From Desulfovibrionales bacterium (GTDB taxonomy: Bacteria; Desulfobacterota; Desulfovibrionia; Desulfovibrionales; Desulfonatronaceae), in the NCBI GenBank assembly GCA_007693505.1, contig REDL01000037.1:1-46456 (forward strand): a stretch of 46,456 bases of DNA. Direction: 5' to 3'. Positions 17,286 to 25,962 of this stretch are shown piece after piece. Position numbers and translations under genes: made by a program. How positions within the stretch are numbered: position 1 is the stretch's first letter; each line of letters begins with the position of its first letter. The notes beneath the pieces are model-generated. The model saw nothing but the letters and a program-made list of their open reading frames with translations, did no database searches and was not told the DNA's origin.

Positions 17286-18065
17286 ATGCGCGTCGTGCGA
17301 GTACAGCATTCGGGGAAAACATTTTATGCCACCTTGGAACCGGATCACGTAACCTGCCTGAACAAGGACATGGGCCTTACCGAACCGATTCCCCTGGACC
17401 AGGTGACGTTGTTGCCTCCTGTGGCCCCGAGCAAAATCATCTGCGCGGCTCTCAACTACCATGCCCATGCCGAAGAAATGGGCAAGGAAGTGCCGGAAGA
17501 GCCGGTGCTTTTTTTCAAACCGCCATCTGCGATCATCGGGGCATGGCAGTCCATTGTCCTGCCTCTGCAGTCCTCACGAGTGGACTATGAAGGCGAGCTG
17601 GCCGTGATCATCGGCAAGCCCTGCCGGAGAGTTGGCGTGGCTGAGGCTTCGGAGTACATTTTCGGCTATACCTGTGCCAACGACGTTACGGCTCGGGACC
17701 TGCAGGCCAAGGATGGGCTTTATGGACGGGCCAAGGGGTTCGACACCTTCGGACCTATTGGCCCCTGGATTGAAACCGAGGTGCCGGATCCCACCGCCTT
17801 GACCTTGATCACCCGCATCAATGGCGAGGAACGTCAGAACGGCAGCACCGGGGACATGATCTTCAGCGCCTGGGAACTGCTCAGTTTCGCTTCCAATGTG
17901 ATGACCTTGTTGCCCGGCGACGTCATTCTGACCGGAACTCCTCCTGGGATCGGGCCAATGCAACCTGGAGATGAAGTACAGGTGGAAATATCTGAAGTGG
18001 CTTTGCTGACCAACACTGTCGTGGCGGAACAGTCCCAGGATGCTGAATATACAATCCTCCAATAG
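17286..18065 (+). CDS. Fumarylacetoacetate hydrolase family protein
   Basis: A 259-residue FAH-fold enzyme. Members hydrolyse or isomerise carbon-carbon bonds in beta-keto acids (fumarylpyruvate, 5-carboxymethyl-2-hydroxymuconate, oxaloacetate tautomers). Family motifs: an N-terminal leader of about 60 residues, KIICAALNYHAHAEE, FFKPPSAIIG, VDYEGELAVIIGK with the metal-binding Glu residues, FGYTCANDVTARDLQ with the third metal ligand Asp, KGFDTFGPIGPW, and LTGTPPGIGPMQPGD. All ligands appear present. The substrate cannot be deduced. ATG 17286 follows aggggag. It lies 106 bases after RNase J and 36 before the next gene. Confidence 0.9.
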   Translation: MRVVRVQHSGKTFYATLEPDHVTCLNKDMGLTEPIPLDQVTLLPPVAPSKIICAALNYHAHAEEMGKEVPEEPVLFFKPPSAIIGAWQSIVLPLQSSRVDYEGELAVIIGKPCRRVGVAEASEYIFGYTCANDVTARDLQAKDGLYGRAKGFDTFGPIGPWIETEVPDPTALTLITRINGEERQNGSTGDMIFSAWELLSFASNVMTLLPGDVILTGTPPGIGPMQPGDEVQVEISEVALLTNTVVAEQSQDAEYTILQ

Positions 18066-18101
18066 TTTTTTGAACAACGTGACCGCAACTGGGAGCAGGA
18101 C

Positions 18102-18791
18102 GTGGGGTTTCTTTCCGCAAGTACGGGATTGACGAGATACCGTTTGCCGGATGAGGTCGGAGACGACGTGCTCTCCGACGTCTTGCTCAGGCTGAAACGC
18201 TTTGCTTTCGTGGACATCGACCAAAGCATGGAAGAGCGGTCTTTTGGCTGGGTCTGTTTCGACGACCCGCTGGACGCTGAATGGGCAACGGCCGGTCCGG
18301 AAAAAGGCCCCTACCTGGCTTTTTCCTTGCGCCTGGATACCCGGCGCATTCCACCGGCAGTTTTCAAGAAGCACTGGATGATCGCCCTTCGGCAGCGGAT
18401 GGCCCAACTGGCCGGGGAGGGCAAGAAATTTCTGAGCAAGGACCAGAAAACGGAATTACGCGATCAGGTTCGTCAACGCCTTCTGACGCGCAGCCTGCCA
18501 ATACCGGCGGTGTTCGACGTGGTCTGGAGCGTCAAGGACAACAGGGTTTACCTTGCCACCACGAATACCAAAATCTGCACCTTGTTTGAGGAATTGTTCG
18601 CCCGAACTTTTGAAATAGAGCCGGAGGCGCTGACACCGGTGGTTTTGGGTGTTGAACTCTTGGGGGAGGCGGCCGAAGGGCGTCTGACCGGTTTTGAAGG
18701 CTCGCTCTTTGTTCCGGCCCGGGATGTTGGCGCGGACAGAGCCGATCCTGCCGGTGATCATACCCGTGACTCAGGAGAGACCGCTCCATGA
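18102..18791 (+). CDS. RdgC-like recombination-associated protein
   Basis: A 229-residue protein resembling the short RdgC-type proteins of sulfate reducers. E. coli RdgC is a DNA-binding ring protein that limits RecA activity. The family pattern is visible in SASTGLTRYRLPDEV at the start, ERSFGWVCFDDPLD near 45, FSLRLDTRRIPPAVFKKH near 75, and the basic helix and strand region LSKDQKTELRDQVRQRLLTR followed by YLATTNTKICTLFEELFARTF. It is about 70 residues shorter than E. coli RdgC. The start is GTG 18102 with gggag 6 bases upstream. The stop overlaps the next ATG (ATGA), so the partner is translationally coupled. Confidence 0.68.
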   Translation: MGFLSASTGLTRYRLPDEVGDDVLSDVLLRLKRFAFVDIDQSMEERSFGWVCFDDPLDAEWATAGPEKGPYLAFSLRLDTRRIPPAVFKKHWMIALRQRMAQLAGEGKKFLSKDQKTELRDQVRQRLLTRSLPIPAVFDVVWSVKDNRVYLATTNTKICTLFEELFARTFEIEPEALTPVVLGVELLGEAAEGRLTGFEGSLFVPARDVGADRADPAGDHTRDSGETAP

Positions 18792-19327
18792 GCCTGGAAA
18801 CTCTCAAAGCCAAGGACCTTGCCCTGGGGCAGGAGTTTCTGACATGGATCTGGTTTCGCAGCGAACGGAGCAACGGGCAGTGGCAGACCCATGACGGCGT
18901 CCCCTTCGGCCTGACCTTTGAAGGCCGGGTCATGGTTCAGAGTGGAGAAGGGGAGTATCTGGAGACCGCTGTCTGTAGCGGGCCTGGAGCGGAACTGCAT
19001 GAGGCCAAGAGTGGCCTCTTGCGTGGCAAGAAAGTCCACCAAGCCAAGTTGCGCATGGAAGAGGATGGCCATGGCTGGCACGTCACTGTCAAGGCCGAGG
19101 ACTTTACCACCGCCGGATTCAAGACCCCAAAGGTGGAGTTCCGTCTGGAGGAGGGCCAAGACCCGGACGGACCCTTTCTGGAAAAAATGTACCTTTTTGA
19201 ACGGGCGTTCCTTTTTTTTGATCAGATGTTTCTGCAGTTCCTGAAACTGCGGTTTTCGCCCAATTGGGCCGAAGAATTGCGTGCCATTCGCCGGTGGGTC
19301 GACGCGACCGCCGGTTCACATCCATAA
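18788..19327 (+). CDS. Hypothetical partner of the RdgC-like protein
   Basis: A 179-residue soluble protein that I do not recognise. It begins at an ATGA overlap with the RdgC-like gene, so the two are made together and may interact. No signal peptide or membrane segment is seen. Most of the chain is amphipathic, with an N-terminal EFLTWIWFRSE region, a beta-rich middle (GLTFEGRVMVQSG, AKLRMEEDGHGWHVTVKAED) and a C-terminal helical region with aromatic residues (FLFFDQMFLQFLKLRF). A conserved hypothetical protein beside an RdgC-like one is an arrangement I associate with Desulfovibrio genomes, but the biochemical role is open. Confidence 0.7.
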   Translation: MSLETLKAKDLALGQEFLTWIWFRSERSNGQWQTHDGVPFGLTFEGRVMVQSGEGEYLETAVCSGPGAELHEAKSGLLRGKKVHQAKLRMEEDGHGWHVTVKAEDFTTAGFKTPKVEFRLEEGQDPDGPFLEKMYLFERAFLFFDQMFLQFLKLRFSPNWAEELRAIRRWVDATAGSHP

Positions 19328-19375
19328 AATTTCAACCAGCCGTTGCGCAAACGACCTTGCACAGGAGTACCACGT

Positions 19376-20800
19376 ATGTCCGATTCCCAGATGGAACAAA
19401 GCTTTGCTGAAATGTTCGAGGCCTCGGAAATGGAAATGAAGCCTGATCTGCGGGTCGGCGACCGGATCAAGGGCAGAATTATCGCGGTGAGCGAGGAAAT
19501 GGTTTACGTGGACACCGGGACCAAAAGCGACGGGGTCATTGAAAAGCAGGAGCTTTTGGACAAGGACGGCTCATTCTCTCTGGGTGAAGGAGATGATGTG
19601 GAATTGTTCGTGGTCTCGACCCAGGGAAATCAGATTCGCCTGGCCCGCGCCCTTGGAGGCGAGGGGGGGATGGAGCAACTGCGGCAGGCCATGGAGGAGG
19701 GCATCCCAGTCGAGGGCAAGATCAAGGAAACCTGCAAGGGCGGGTTTCGGGTGCGCATTCTGGACAAAACGGCATTTTGTCCGCTCAGCCAGATGGATCG
19801 TCGGCCGGTTGACGACCCTGAAGCCCTTGTGGGCGAAACCACGCACTTTCTGGTCACCAAAGTCGAGGAGCGTGGTCGCAACATCGTGATTTCCCGCCGA
19901 TTGCTTCTGGATCGGGAACATGCCGAAACCCTCAGCCGTTTTTTGGAGCAGACCGCAGTCGGTGATCTTATTCAAGGCACTGTATCCCGCTTGGCCCCTT
20001 TCGGGGCGTTTGTGGAGCTGGCTCCTGGCCTGGAGGGCCTGGTGCACGTTTCCGAGCTGGGCTGGTCCAGAAATGTTTCTCCGGAAGATGTGGTGAGCAT
20101 GGGCGATACGGTCATGGTGAAGCTGCTCAAAGTGGACGACCAGGGCAAGGGGGTTCGCCTGGAGCTGTCCATGAAACAGGCCATGGAAGATCCCTGGGTG
20201 CGCCTTGCGGACGAAGTCCAGGTGGGGGGCAAACTGACCGGGCGGGTTACCAACCTGGCCCCTTTCGGTGCCTTCGTGGAGCTGGTTCCCGGGATCGAGG
20301 GCCTCGTGCACGTCAGTGAAATGAGCTACCTGAAACGGGTGCATAAGCCTGGAGACGTGGTCGCCGTGGGGGATCGCGTCCCGGTTCTGGTCAAGTCCAT
20401 TGACCCCCAAAGCCGGCGCATTGCCTTGTCCATGCGCGACGCCGAGGGCGATCCGTGGGAAGGGGTAGCCGAGCGATTCAAAAAAGGGCAGGTCGTTCAA
20501 GGAATCATGGAAAAACGGGAAAAATTCGGCATGTTTGTTCAACTTGAACCAGGAGTCGTCGGTCTTTTGCCCGGTTCACGTCTGGAACGCGCCGAGGACG
20601 AGAGCTACGCAAAAGCCAAGCCGGGTGATGTCTTGCCGGTGGTCATCGATGTGGTGGATGGAGAAAAGCGACGTATTTCCCTTGCCTTGCCGGGTGCTGA
20701 TCAGGGCGAGGACTGGCAAAGCCATGCCACACAGGAATCAACTCCCATGGGAACCTTGGGCGAACAGTTGAAAAAAGCCATGGACCAACGTGATGGCTGA
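19376..20800 (+). CDS. S1 RNA-binding domain protein, five S1 domains (RpsA-like)
   Basis: A 474-residue protein with five S1/OB-fold RNA-binding repeats at about residues 27-92, 110-175, 195-268, 282-355 and 368-437. Repeats 3 and 4 carry the textbook signature LAPFGAFVEL followed by GLEGLVHVSEL or GIEGLVHVSEM. Ribosomal protein S1 of Gram-negative bacteria usually has six repeats and about 557-576 residues. This could therefore be a shortened S1 or a second S1 paralogue binding mRNA. ATG 19376 has aggag 8 bases upstream. It is the last gene of the rightward run and convergent with the NtrY-like kinase. A different paralogue elsewhere could be the main S1. Confidence 0.88.
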   Translation: MSDSQMEQSFAEMFEASEMEMKPDLRVGDRIKGRIIAVSEEMVYVDTGTKSDGVIEKQELLDKDGSFSLGEGDDVELFVVSTQGNQIRLARALGGEGGMEQLRQAMEEGIPVEGKIKETCKGGFRVRILDKTAFCPLSQMDRRPVDDPEALVGETTHFLVTKVEERGRNIVISRRLLLDREHAETLSRFLEQTAVGDLIQGTVSRLAPFGAFVELAPGLEGLVHVSELGWSRNVSPEDVVSMGDTVMVKLLKVDDQGKGVRLELSMKQAMEDPWVRLADEVQVGGKLTGRVTNLAPFGAFVELVPGIEGLVHVSEMSYLKRVHKPGDVVAVGDRVPVLVKSIDPQSRRIALSMRDAEGDPWEGVAERFKKGQVVQGIMEKREKFGMFVQLEPGVVGLLPGSRLERAEDESYAKAKPGDVLPVVIDVVDGEKRRISLALPGADQGEDWQSHATQESTPMGTLGEQLKKAMDQRDG

Positions 20801-20839
20801 TCGAGCCCAAGTTGTTCGCAGCAAATAATGAAAATCGCC

Positions 20840-23077
20840 CTATGTCGGTAAAATAACCTCAAAGACGCAGCCGCGAGGCGTGTTTTGGCGGACCCGAATC
20901 GTGCCGTGGTGTTCCCCGACGATGGACTTGGCAATCGTCAGGCCGAGCCCGGTTCCGCCTTTTTTTCGGGAAAAGTACGGATCAAAAATATTCTGGATAT
21001 CGTCCGCTTGACTCAGGCCGTGTCCGTTGTCCTGGAATTCAATCAGGACGGACTGGCGTTCCGGAGCATGCTGTAGCCGAATGCGAACCTCCGGCTGCTC
21101 CTGGTCCTCCAAGGCCTCAACGGCGTTGGTCAGGAGGTTGATCCACACCCGGCGCAGAGCCTCTGGGTCGAATCGCATCGGGGGCAGGGTGCCATCCACC
21201 TCCAGGACCCATTGGATACCGACGTGGCTGTTGCGGAACATGTCCACGATTTCCTCCAGGTGCGGTTCCAGAGCATTCTCCGAGGGGCGAACCTCCGGCA
21301 GTTTGGCAAAAGAGGAAAACTCCTGGACCATCCGCTGGAGGTGCTCCACCTGGCGGATGATGATCTTGGTGCATTGATCAAAGACTGCTCGATCGTCGAC
21401 TTGGGCTGCGAATTTTCGCTCCAGTCGCTGGGCTGAAAGCTTGATGGGCGTCAAGGGGTTCTTGATTTCATGGGCGATCCGACGGGCCACGTCTTTCCAG
21501 GCCGCAAGACGTTGCATTTTTTCGAGCTCCGTGACGTCCTCAAACACCGCGATGATCCCGCCCTGATCCTTTAAGTGGACAATGTTCACCAGCAGCTTGA
21601 TTTCCCCGGACCCCACCCGTAGATCCAACTGACGCTGCCATTTTGCCCGCGGATGGCTGTGCAGGTGCTTGACCACGCCCTGCAGCATGGCCAGATAGTC
21701 CTGGTGCAGAAATTGATTCGGCGTTTTGCCCAGGATCTGCCGGGAATCGAAGTTGAGGATCGCTTCAGCGGCCTTGTTCACCGTGGTAACCCGGCCATCC
21801 GGGCCGATGGAAACCACACCGGACGTGATATTGTCCAGCACCGCTTCCATATACTGTCCCCTGGTTTCCAGCTCCCGATTCTGTTCTTCCAACCGGACAT
21901 TGGCCTGGGTCAGTTTTGCCCGACTGAATTCAAGGTCCTGGACCATGTGGTTGAAGGACTGAACCAGCATACCCAGCTCATCTCGCGCATCATCCTGGAG
22001 GCGGAAGGCCAGGTCGCCCTCGGCAATGCGTTGGGTGCCCAAGGCCAGAGCCTGGACCGGGGCGGAGAGCTCCTTGGCCAGTCGGAAGCCGAACCAGGTC
22101 GCGGCCAGGATGATCAACAAGGTGATCAGTCCCAGGACCAAATACAGCGTAACCTTCAACGGATACTTGAGGGTTTGCAGTTTCTTGTACTCGTCCACGC
22201 CACGAACAATCTGGCGCAGCTTGAACAGCAATCCCTCGCCCAGGCTGTCGCCCAGAACCAGAAAACCGCTGCGTCCACCGTCCACGGGTAACACGCCAAC
22301 CACCAGGTCGGAATGAGGGCCGGGATAGATTGCAGAAAGTGTTCGAGGGTTCTCCAGGAGCGAGTCCAGGTTCATTTCCATGCGCAGACTCGGCCAAGCT
22401 GCTGCCCAATCCTCATTGGCATGCCAGTTCTGTTCGCTGAGTTGCGGAGACAGCACACCAGTGAGCCCCAGGCCGTATTCCAGGCGTTTTTCCTCCAGAA
22501 AGGCATGCATCGGCCGACCGCCCCACGCGAACTGGCGCTCCCTGATTTGACTGACCAGAAAATCGCCGCGTTGTTCCAGTCGTTCCTGGGCTGAGGAATA
22601 GAAGGATTGGCCGACTGTCAAGGCTTGTTCCAGGGATTTTTCCATCTGTCCCTCAAACCAAAAATCCACCGATGTTCGGACAAAGATCAGAGAGATCAAA
22701 AAAAGCAGAACAGTCGGGACCAGGGAAAGGGAGACAAAAGCCAGAACAAGTCGCGTCCGCAGTCGGACTCCGATGACCTTGCGCCGCCGTTCCAGGACGA
22801 GTTTGACCACGTTCCTGGCCACCAGAAACAAAACGACCAGCAGCAGGATGAAGTTCAGATTATACAGGGCAAAAAAGACGTAGGAGTCCACCCGCATGAA
22901 GATGAGCTGCACCCAGACCAGAACCACCACGGCGATAAAGCCGAACAGCGCCAGATACAGCTCTCTCTGCTGGCGCTTACGCTGCGTCCGGTCCGGAACG
23001 CTGATTTTGATCGGTTCGAAGGTGGACGATGGGTCGGGCATGGGGGGTACAGGGTGGTCTTTAACGACCGATAGCAC
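20840..23077 (-). CDS. ntrY: NtrY-like sensor histidine kinase
   Basis: A 745-residue membrane kinase of the NtrY type. Three hydrophobic segments near residues 41-60, 66-88 and 108-135 and a fourth at about 308-330 surround a periplasmic sensory region. Then follow a HAMP domain (about 335-385), a PAS domain (about 408-515), the HisKA helix RRIAHEIKNPLTPIKLSAQR with phosphoacceptor His536, and a HATPase domain with GTGLGLTIAKSI near the end. RLRTRLVLAFVSLSLVPTVL is characteristic of NtrY. The start is GTG 23077 directly after the upstream stop, with ATG 23041 as alternative. The usual NtrX response regulator does not follow; the next gene is convergent. Confidence 0.9.
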   Translation of the reverse strand: MLSVVKDHPVPPMPDPSSTFEPIKISVPDRTQRKRQQRELYLALFGFIAVVVLVWVQLIFMRVDSYVFFALYNLNFILLLVVLFLVARNVVKLVLERRRKVIGVRLRTRLVLAFVSLSLVPTVLLFLISLIFVRTSVDFWFEGQMEKSLEQALTVGQSFYSSAQERLEQRGDFLVSQIRERQFAWGGRPMHAFLEEKRLEYGLGLTGVLSPQLSEQNWHANEDWAAAWPSLRMEMNLDSLLENPRTLSAIYPGPHSDLVVGVLPVDGGRSGFLVLGDSLGEGLLFKLRQIVRGVDEYKKLQTLKYPLKVTLYLVLGLITLLIILAATWFGFRLAKELSAPVQALALGTQRIAEGDLAFRLQDDARDELGMLVQSFNHMVQDLEFSRAKLTQANVRLEEQNRELETRGQYMEAVLDNITSGVVSIGPDGRVTTVNKAAEAILNFDSRQILGKTPNQFLHQDYLAMLQGVVKHLHSHPRAKWQRQLDLRVGSGEIKLLVNIVHLKDQGGIIAVFEDVTELEKMQRLAAWKDVARRIAHEIKNPLTPIKLSAQRLERKFAAQVDDRAVFDQCTKIIIRQVEHLQRMVQEFSSFAKLPEVRPSENALEPHLEEIVDMFRNSHVGIQWVLEVDGTLPPMRFDPEALRRVWINLLTNAVEALEDQEQPEVRIRLQHAPERQSVLIEFQDNGHGLSQADDIQNIFDPYFSRKKGGTGLGLTIAKSIVGEHHGTIRVRQNTPRGCVFEVILPT

Positions 23078-23650
23078 TTAGGGCACGGAGAATTCCAGTT
23101 CGTAGCGGATCGGGGTCATCACTTCCCAGGACCAGAAAAAGAGGACGCGGCGCATCCAGATCGGGATATCCCGACGATCCAGAGTGATTTCCAGTTCCAG
23201 GTGATACGTCTGTCCAGGAACCAACTGAGCCCAGTCCCCCATCTCCAGGTTGATTTCCCGCCAGTGGGACTCGACCAAGTCATTGAGTTCCTTGGCCTTG
23301 ACCAAGTACTCCTTCTGGGGCAACGTCAACTCGTACTCCTGGGTCAGTGGGTTCCACTCCAGGACATGTTCAAACGTCCGCTCGGCAAGGGTCCGGTTGG
23401 GGAGAAACAGGCGTTTGGAGATCAGGCGGGCCGTGCCTTCCAGCCAGAGATCCACCCCTTCCCGGAGGACGCTTTTGATGGTTTCTGGCTGCTCCAGGCG
23501 CAGCCCGATTCGGAGATGAACCTTCTCGGCTTGGCTGTCCACCACCAGATTGTCCAGCGCCAGCAGCGACGCTCCCAGGCCGGGACTTGGAATGGACACC
23601 GCGGTCAGGAGCAGCAGGCAGCTGAGGAAAGTGTGGCGAATACGACGCAT
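23078..23650 (-). CDS. DUF4390-family exported protein
   Basis: A 190-residue protein with an N-terminal signal sequence (residues about 1-26, TFLSCLLLLTAVSIPSPGLGA). The rest matches the pattern of DUF4390 proteins, which are commonly encoded immediately upstream of NtrY-like kinases: VHLRIGLRLEQPETIKSVL, LPNRTLAERTFEH, NPLTQEYELTLP, and YHLELEITLDRRDIPIWMRR near the C-terminus. It is probably periplasmic. Its stop codon abuts the ntrY GTG, so the two form an operon and may act in one signalling path, for example as a ligand-sensing partner (inference). No strong ribosome binding site is visible at ATG 23650. Confidence 0.82.
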   Translation of the reverse strand: MRRIRHTFLSCLLLLTAVSIPSPGLGASLLALDNLVVDSQAEKVHLRIGLRLEQPETIKSVLREGVDLWLEGTARLISKRLFLPNRTLAERTFEHVLEWNPLTQEYELTLPQKEYLVKAKELNDLVESHWREINLEMGDWAQLVPGQTYHLELEITLDRRDIPIWMRRVLFFWSWEVMTPIRYELEFSVP

Positions 23651-23790
23651 TCAGTATAGGGGTGATGGGGATTTAAGAACCAGTTCGATGCAGCAAGCCC
23701 GATGTATCAGGCCCGGCGCCTCAAGATCCACTCTCTACCCTCATTGGCATACCTTTGACAACCAGAGATGCTTTGTTTAGCGGAGCGCAT

Positions 23791-25956
23791 ATGCAACTGA
23801 ACGAACATGATGCCAAGACGCTTTTCGAGGAGTCTGGCCTCCCCATCCCCAAGGGATTGCTTCTGATGCCGGATGATTTTTCATCCACCCGTCGCCTGGA
23901 ACTGACCTCCCGGCTGGTCGGGATTCCCAGTCCCTGGATGCTCAAGGCTCAAGTGCTCTCCGGTGGTCGCGGCAAGCGGGGCGGCATTCTCGCCCTGGAT
24001 TCCCTGGAAGAGCTTCCCGATGTAGCCCAGCAGCTCTTTCAACTGGTGCTCAGCGAACAGAAGGTTTCGCTTCTGCGCATTGAGCAACGCACCGAAATCG
24101 CAAAGGAATATTATCTCAGTCTGACCCTCCATCGGGCTTGGGGATGTCCGGTGCTGACCATTGGACGCCAAGGCGGGGTGGACGTGGAACGCATCGGCGC
24201 TGACGATCCGGAAAGTCTCTTGGTTCAGAAACTCAATTCCTTGGCCGGACTGGGAGATCACCACATCCGTACGGCCTTTTTTCATTTGGGGTTGGAGCAT
24301 GATGCGGCCAAGGCGCACTGGCCGGGTTTTCAAACCCTGGTGCGCAATCTTTGGAGCTGCTTTCAGCGCAACGGCCTGCTGCTGGCGGAAATCAACCCCT
24401 TGGTGTTGACCAGGGACGACCGCTGGCTGGTTCTGGATGGGAAGGCCGAGGTGGATGACAACCAGGCCGACCTGCGTCCGGAGTTGCGACGGTATGACCG
24501 GGATATCTATTTCAGCGAACAAGAATGCCGGGCCAAGCAGGCCGGATTGAGCTACCATCGTTTCGGGGGACGGGTCGGACTGATGGTCAACGGGGCCGGG
24601 TTGGCCATGGCGACCATGGACCTGCTCTCTTTTTCGGGTTTGGAGCCGGCCAACTTTCTTGATCTTGGCGGTGGGGCCAGCCAAAAGGCCATGGATGCCG
24701 CCATGGCCATTCTGCTCAATGATTCGCAAGTTGATGCCGTGTTGATCAATCTGTTTGGCGGCATTCTTTCCTGTGAAAAGGTGGCTGCGGCCCTGAAACA
24801 GGCCCTGGGGGGCAGGCCGCCGACCAAGCCGGTGGTGGTTCGTTTTTCCGGACATGGAGCCCAGGACGGTTGCGCCTTGCTGGCGGATGTCCCCGGCGAC
24901 ACCCTGCATGTGACCGACGACTTGGGCCAAGCCCTGGCTGTGTTGCGAAAGTTCGTGCCCAGCCGGATCCGCGACGGAGGAAAATCCTCCGTAGCGTCGC
25001 ATGAAGTGGGAAGGGGCGGGCAAATTCCAGGTTTGCCTGAAAAAGCTCCTGGCTCCCCGCGCAAAGGGTTGCCTTCATGTCGCCCTTTTGGCCTGAATGC
25101 CGCATCACGGATTCTCGTTCAAGGGTTGACGGGACGAGAAGGGCAGCGCCACGCCGTTCTCATGCGGGAGTACGGCGGAAACATCGTGGCCGGTGTAACC
25201 CCGTTCAAGGGCGGTGAGCGTGTCCTGGGTGTGCCGGTGTACTCCAGTGTCGCCTCCGCGATCTCCCGGCACCAAATAGATGTCTCCATTATTTTCGTCC
25301 CCGCGGCAATGGCCGCGGACGCAATCCTGGAGGCCGCCCAGGCCGGCGTTCCCTGGATTGTCTGCATTACCGAGGGGATTCCACAGATGTCCATGCTCCG
25401 GGTGCTGACCCAGCTCAAAGGTTCGGAAAGCAAACTGATTGGCCCCAATACCCCGGGAGTGATCGTCCCCGGGGAAATCAAGGTCGGGATCATGCCTGGA
25501 CATATCTTTCGTCCTGGTCCCGTGGCCGTGCTCTCTCGAAGTGGGACCCTGACCTATGAAGCTGTCAACAGGCTTTCCACGGTCGGCATTGGCCAGTCCA
25601 TCTGTATCGGGGTGGGAGGAGACCCGTATGTCGGTATGGGTTTGGCGCCGTGTGCGGAACTTGTTGCTGCTGATCCGCGGACTGAAGCCGTGCTGATTCT
25701 GGGAGAGATCGGCGGCCATGCTGAGGAAGAAACCGCTGAAAAACTGCGGGCTATGGGATGGGACGGGCCGATACTGGCCTTTATCGCCGGTCGGACGGCC
25801 CCGGTCGGCAAACGACTTGGCCATGCAGGTGCCATCCTGGAGGCGGGTGAAGGCGGCATCCAGGTCAAATTGGACCGCCTTCAGGCTGCCGGAGCAACGC
25901 TTTGCGCCGGACTGGACGAGATTGCGCTGTTAACGAGAACGGCATTGAGCCGCTGA
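23791..25956 (+). CDS. Fused succinyl-CoA synthetase (SucC-SucD)
   Basis: A 721-residue fusion of the beta (SucC) and alpha (SucD) subunits of an acyl-CoA synthetase (ADP/NDP-forming), converting succinyl-CoA or a related acyl-CoA and ADP plus phosphate to acid, CoA and ATP. The beta half starts at once with LNEHDAKTLFEESGLPIPKG and KAQVLSGGRGKRGG (ATP-grasp), and has MVNGAGLAMATMD and LDLGGGAS. After a low-complexity linker of about 40 residues (positions about 405-445) comes the alpha half with QGLTGREGQRH, GVTPFKGG, GPNTPGVI and the phospho-His motif KRLGHAGAI (His about 678). ATG 23791 has ggag 6 bases upstream; an upstream TTG extension is unlikely. The substrate could also be acetate or another acid. 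Confidence 0.85.
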   Translation: MQLNEHDAKTLFEESGLPIPKGLLLMPDDFSSTRRLELTSRLVGIPSPWMLKAQVLSGGRGKRGGILALDSLEELPDVAQQLFQLVLSEQKVSLLRIEQRTEIAKEYYLSLTLHRAWGCPVLTIGRQGGVDVERIGADDPESLLVQKLNSLAGLGDHHIRTAFFHLGLEHDAAKAHWPGFQTLVRNLWSCFQRNGLLLAEINPLVLTRDDRWLVLDGKAEVDDNQADLRPELRRYDRDIYFSEQECRAKQAGLSYHRFGGRVGLMVNGAGLAMATMDLLSFSGLEPANFLDLGGGASQKAMDAAMAILLNDSQVDAVLINLFGGILSCEKVAAALKQALGGRPPTKPVVVRFSGHGAQDGCALLADVPGDTLHVTDDLGQALAVLRKFVPSRIRDGGKSSVASHEVGRGGQIPGLPEKAPGSPRKGLPSCRPFGLNAASRILVQGLTGREGQRHAVLMREYGGNIVAGVTPFKGGERVLGVPVYSSVASAISRHQIDVSIIFVPAAMAADAILEAAQAGVPWIVCITEGIPQMSMLRVLTQLKGSESKLIGPNTPGVIVPGEIKVGIMPGHIFRPGPVAVLSRSGTLTYEAVNRLSTVGIGQSICIGVGGDPYVGMGLAPCAELVAADPRTEAVLILGEIGGHAEEETAEKLRAMGWDGPILAFIAGRTAPVGKRLGHAGAILEAGEGGIQVKLDRLQAAGATLCAGLDEIALLTRTALSR

Positions 25957-25962
25957 GCCGTA

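Noticed and set aside
19571-20542. Long antisense frame in the S1 gene
   Set aside because: Product of repeated S1 coding sequence read backwards; no start signal or homology.
23755-23783. Perfect TTGACA as -35 box before the sucCD fusion
   Set aside because: The matching -10 would fall on the ribosome binding site and start codon; no good -10 at 16-18 bases. Too weak to list as a promoter.
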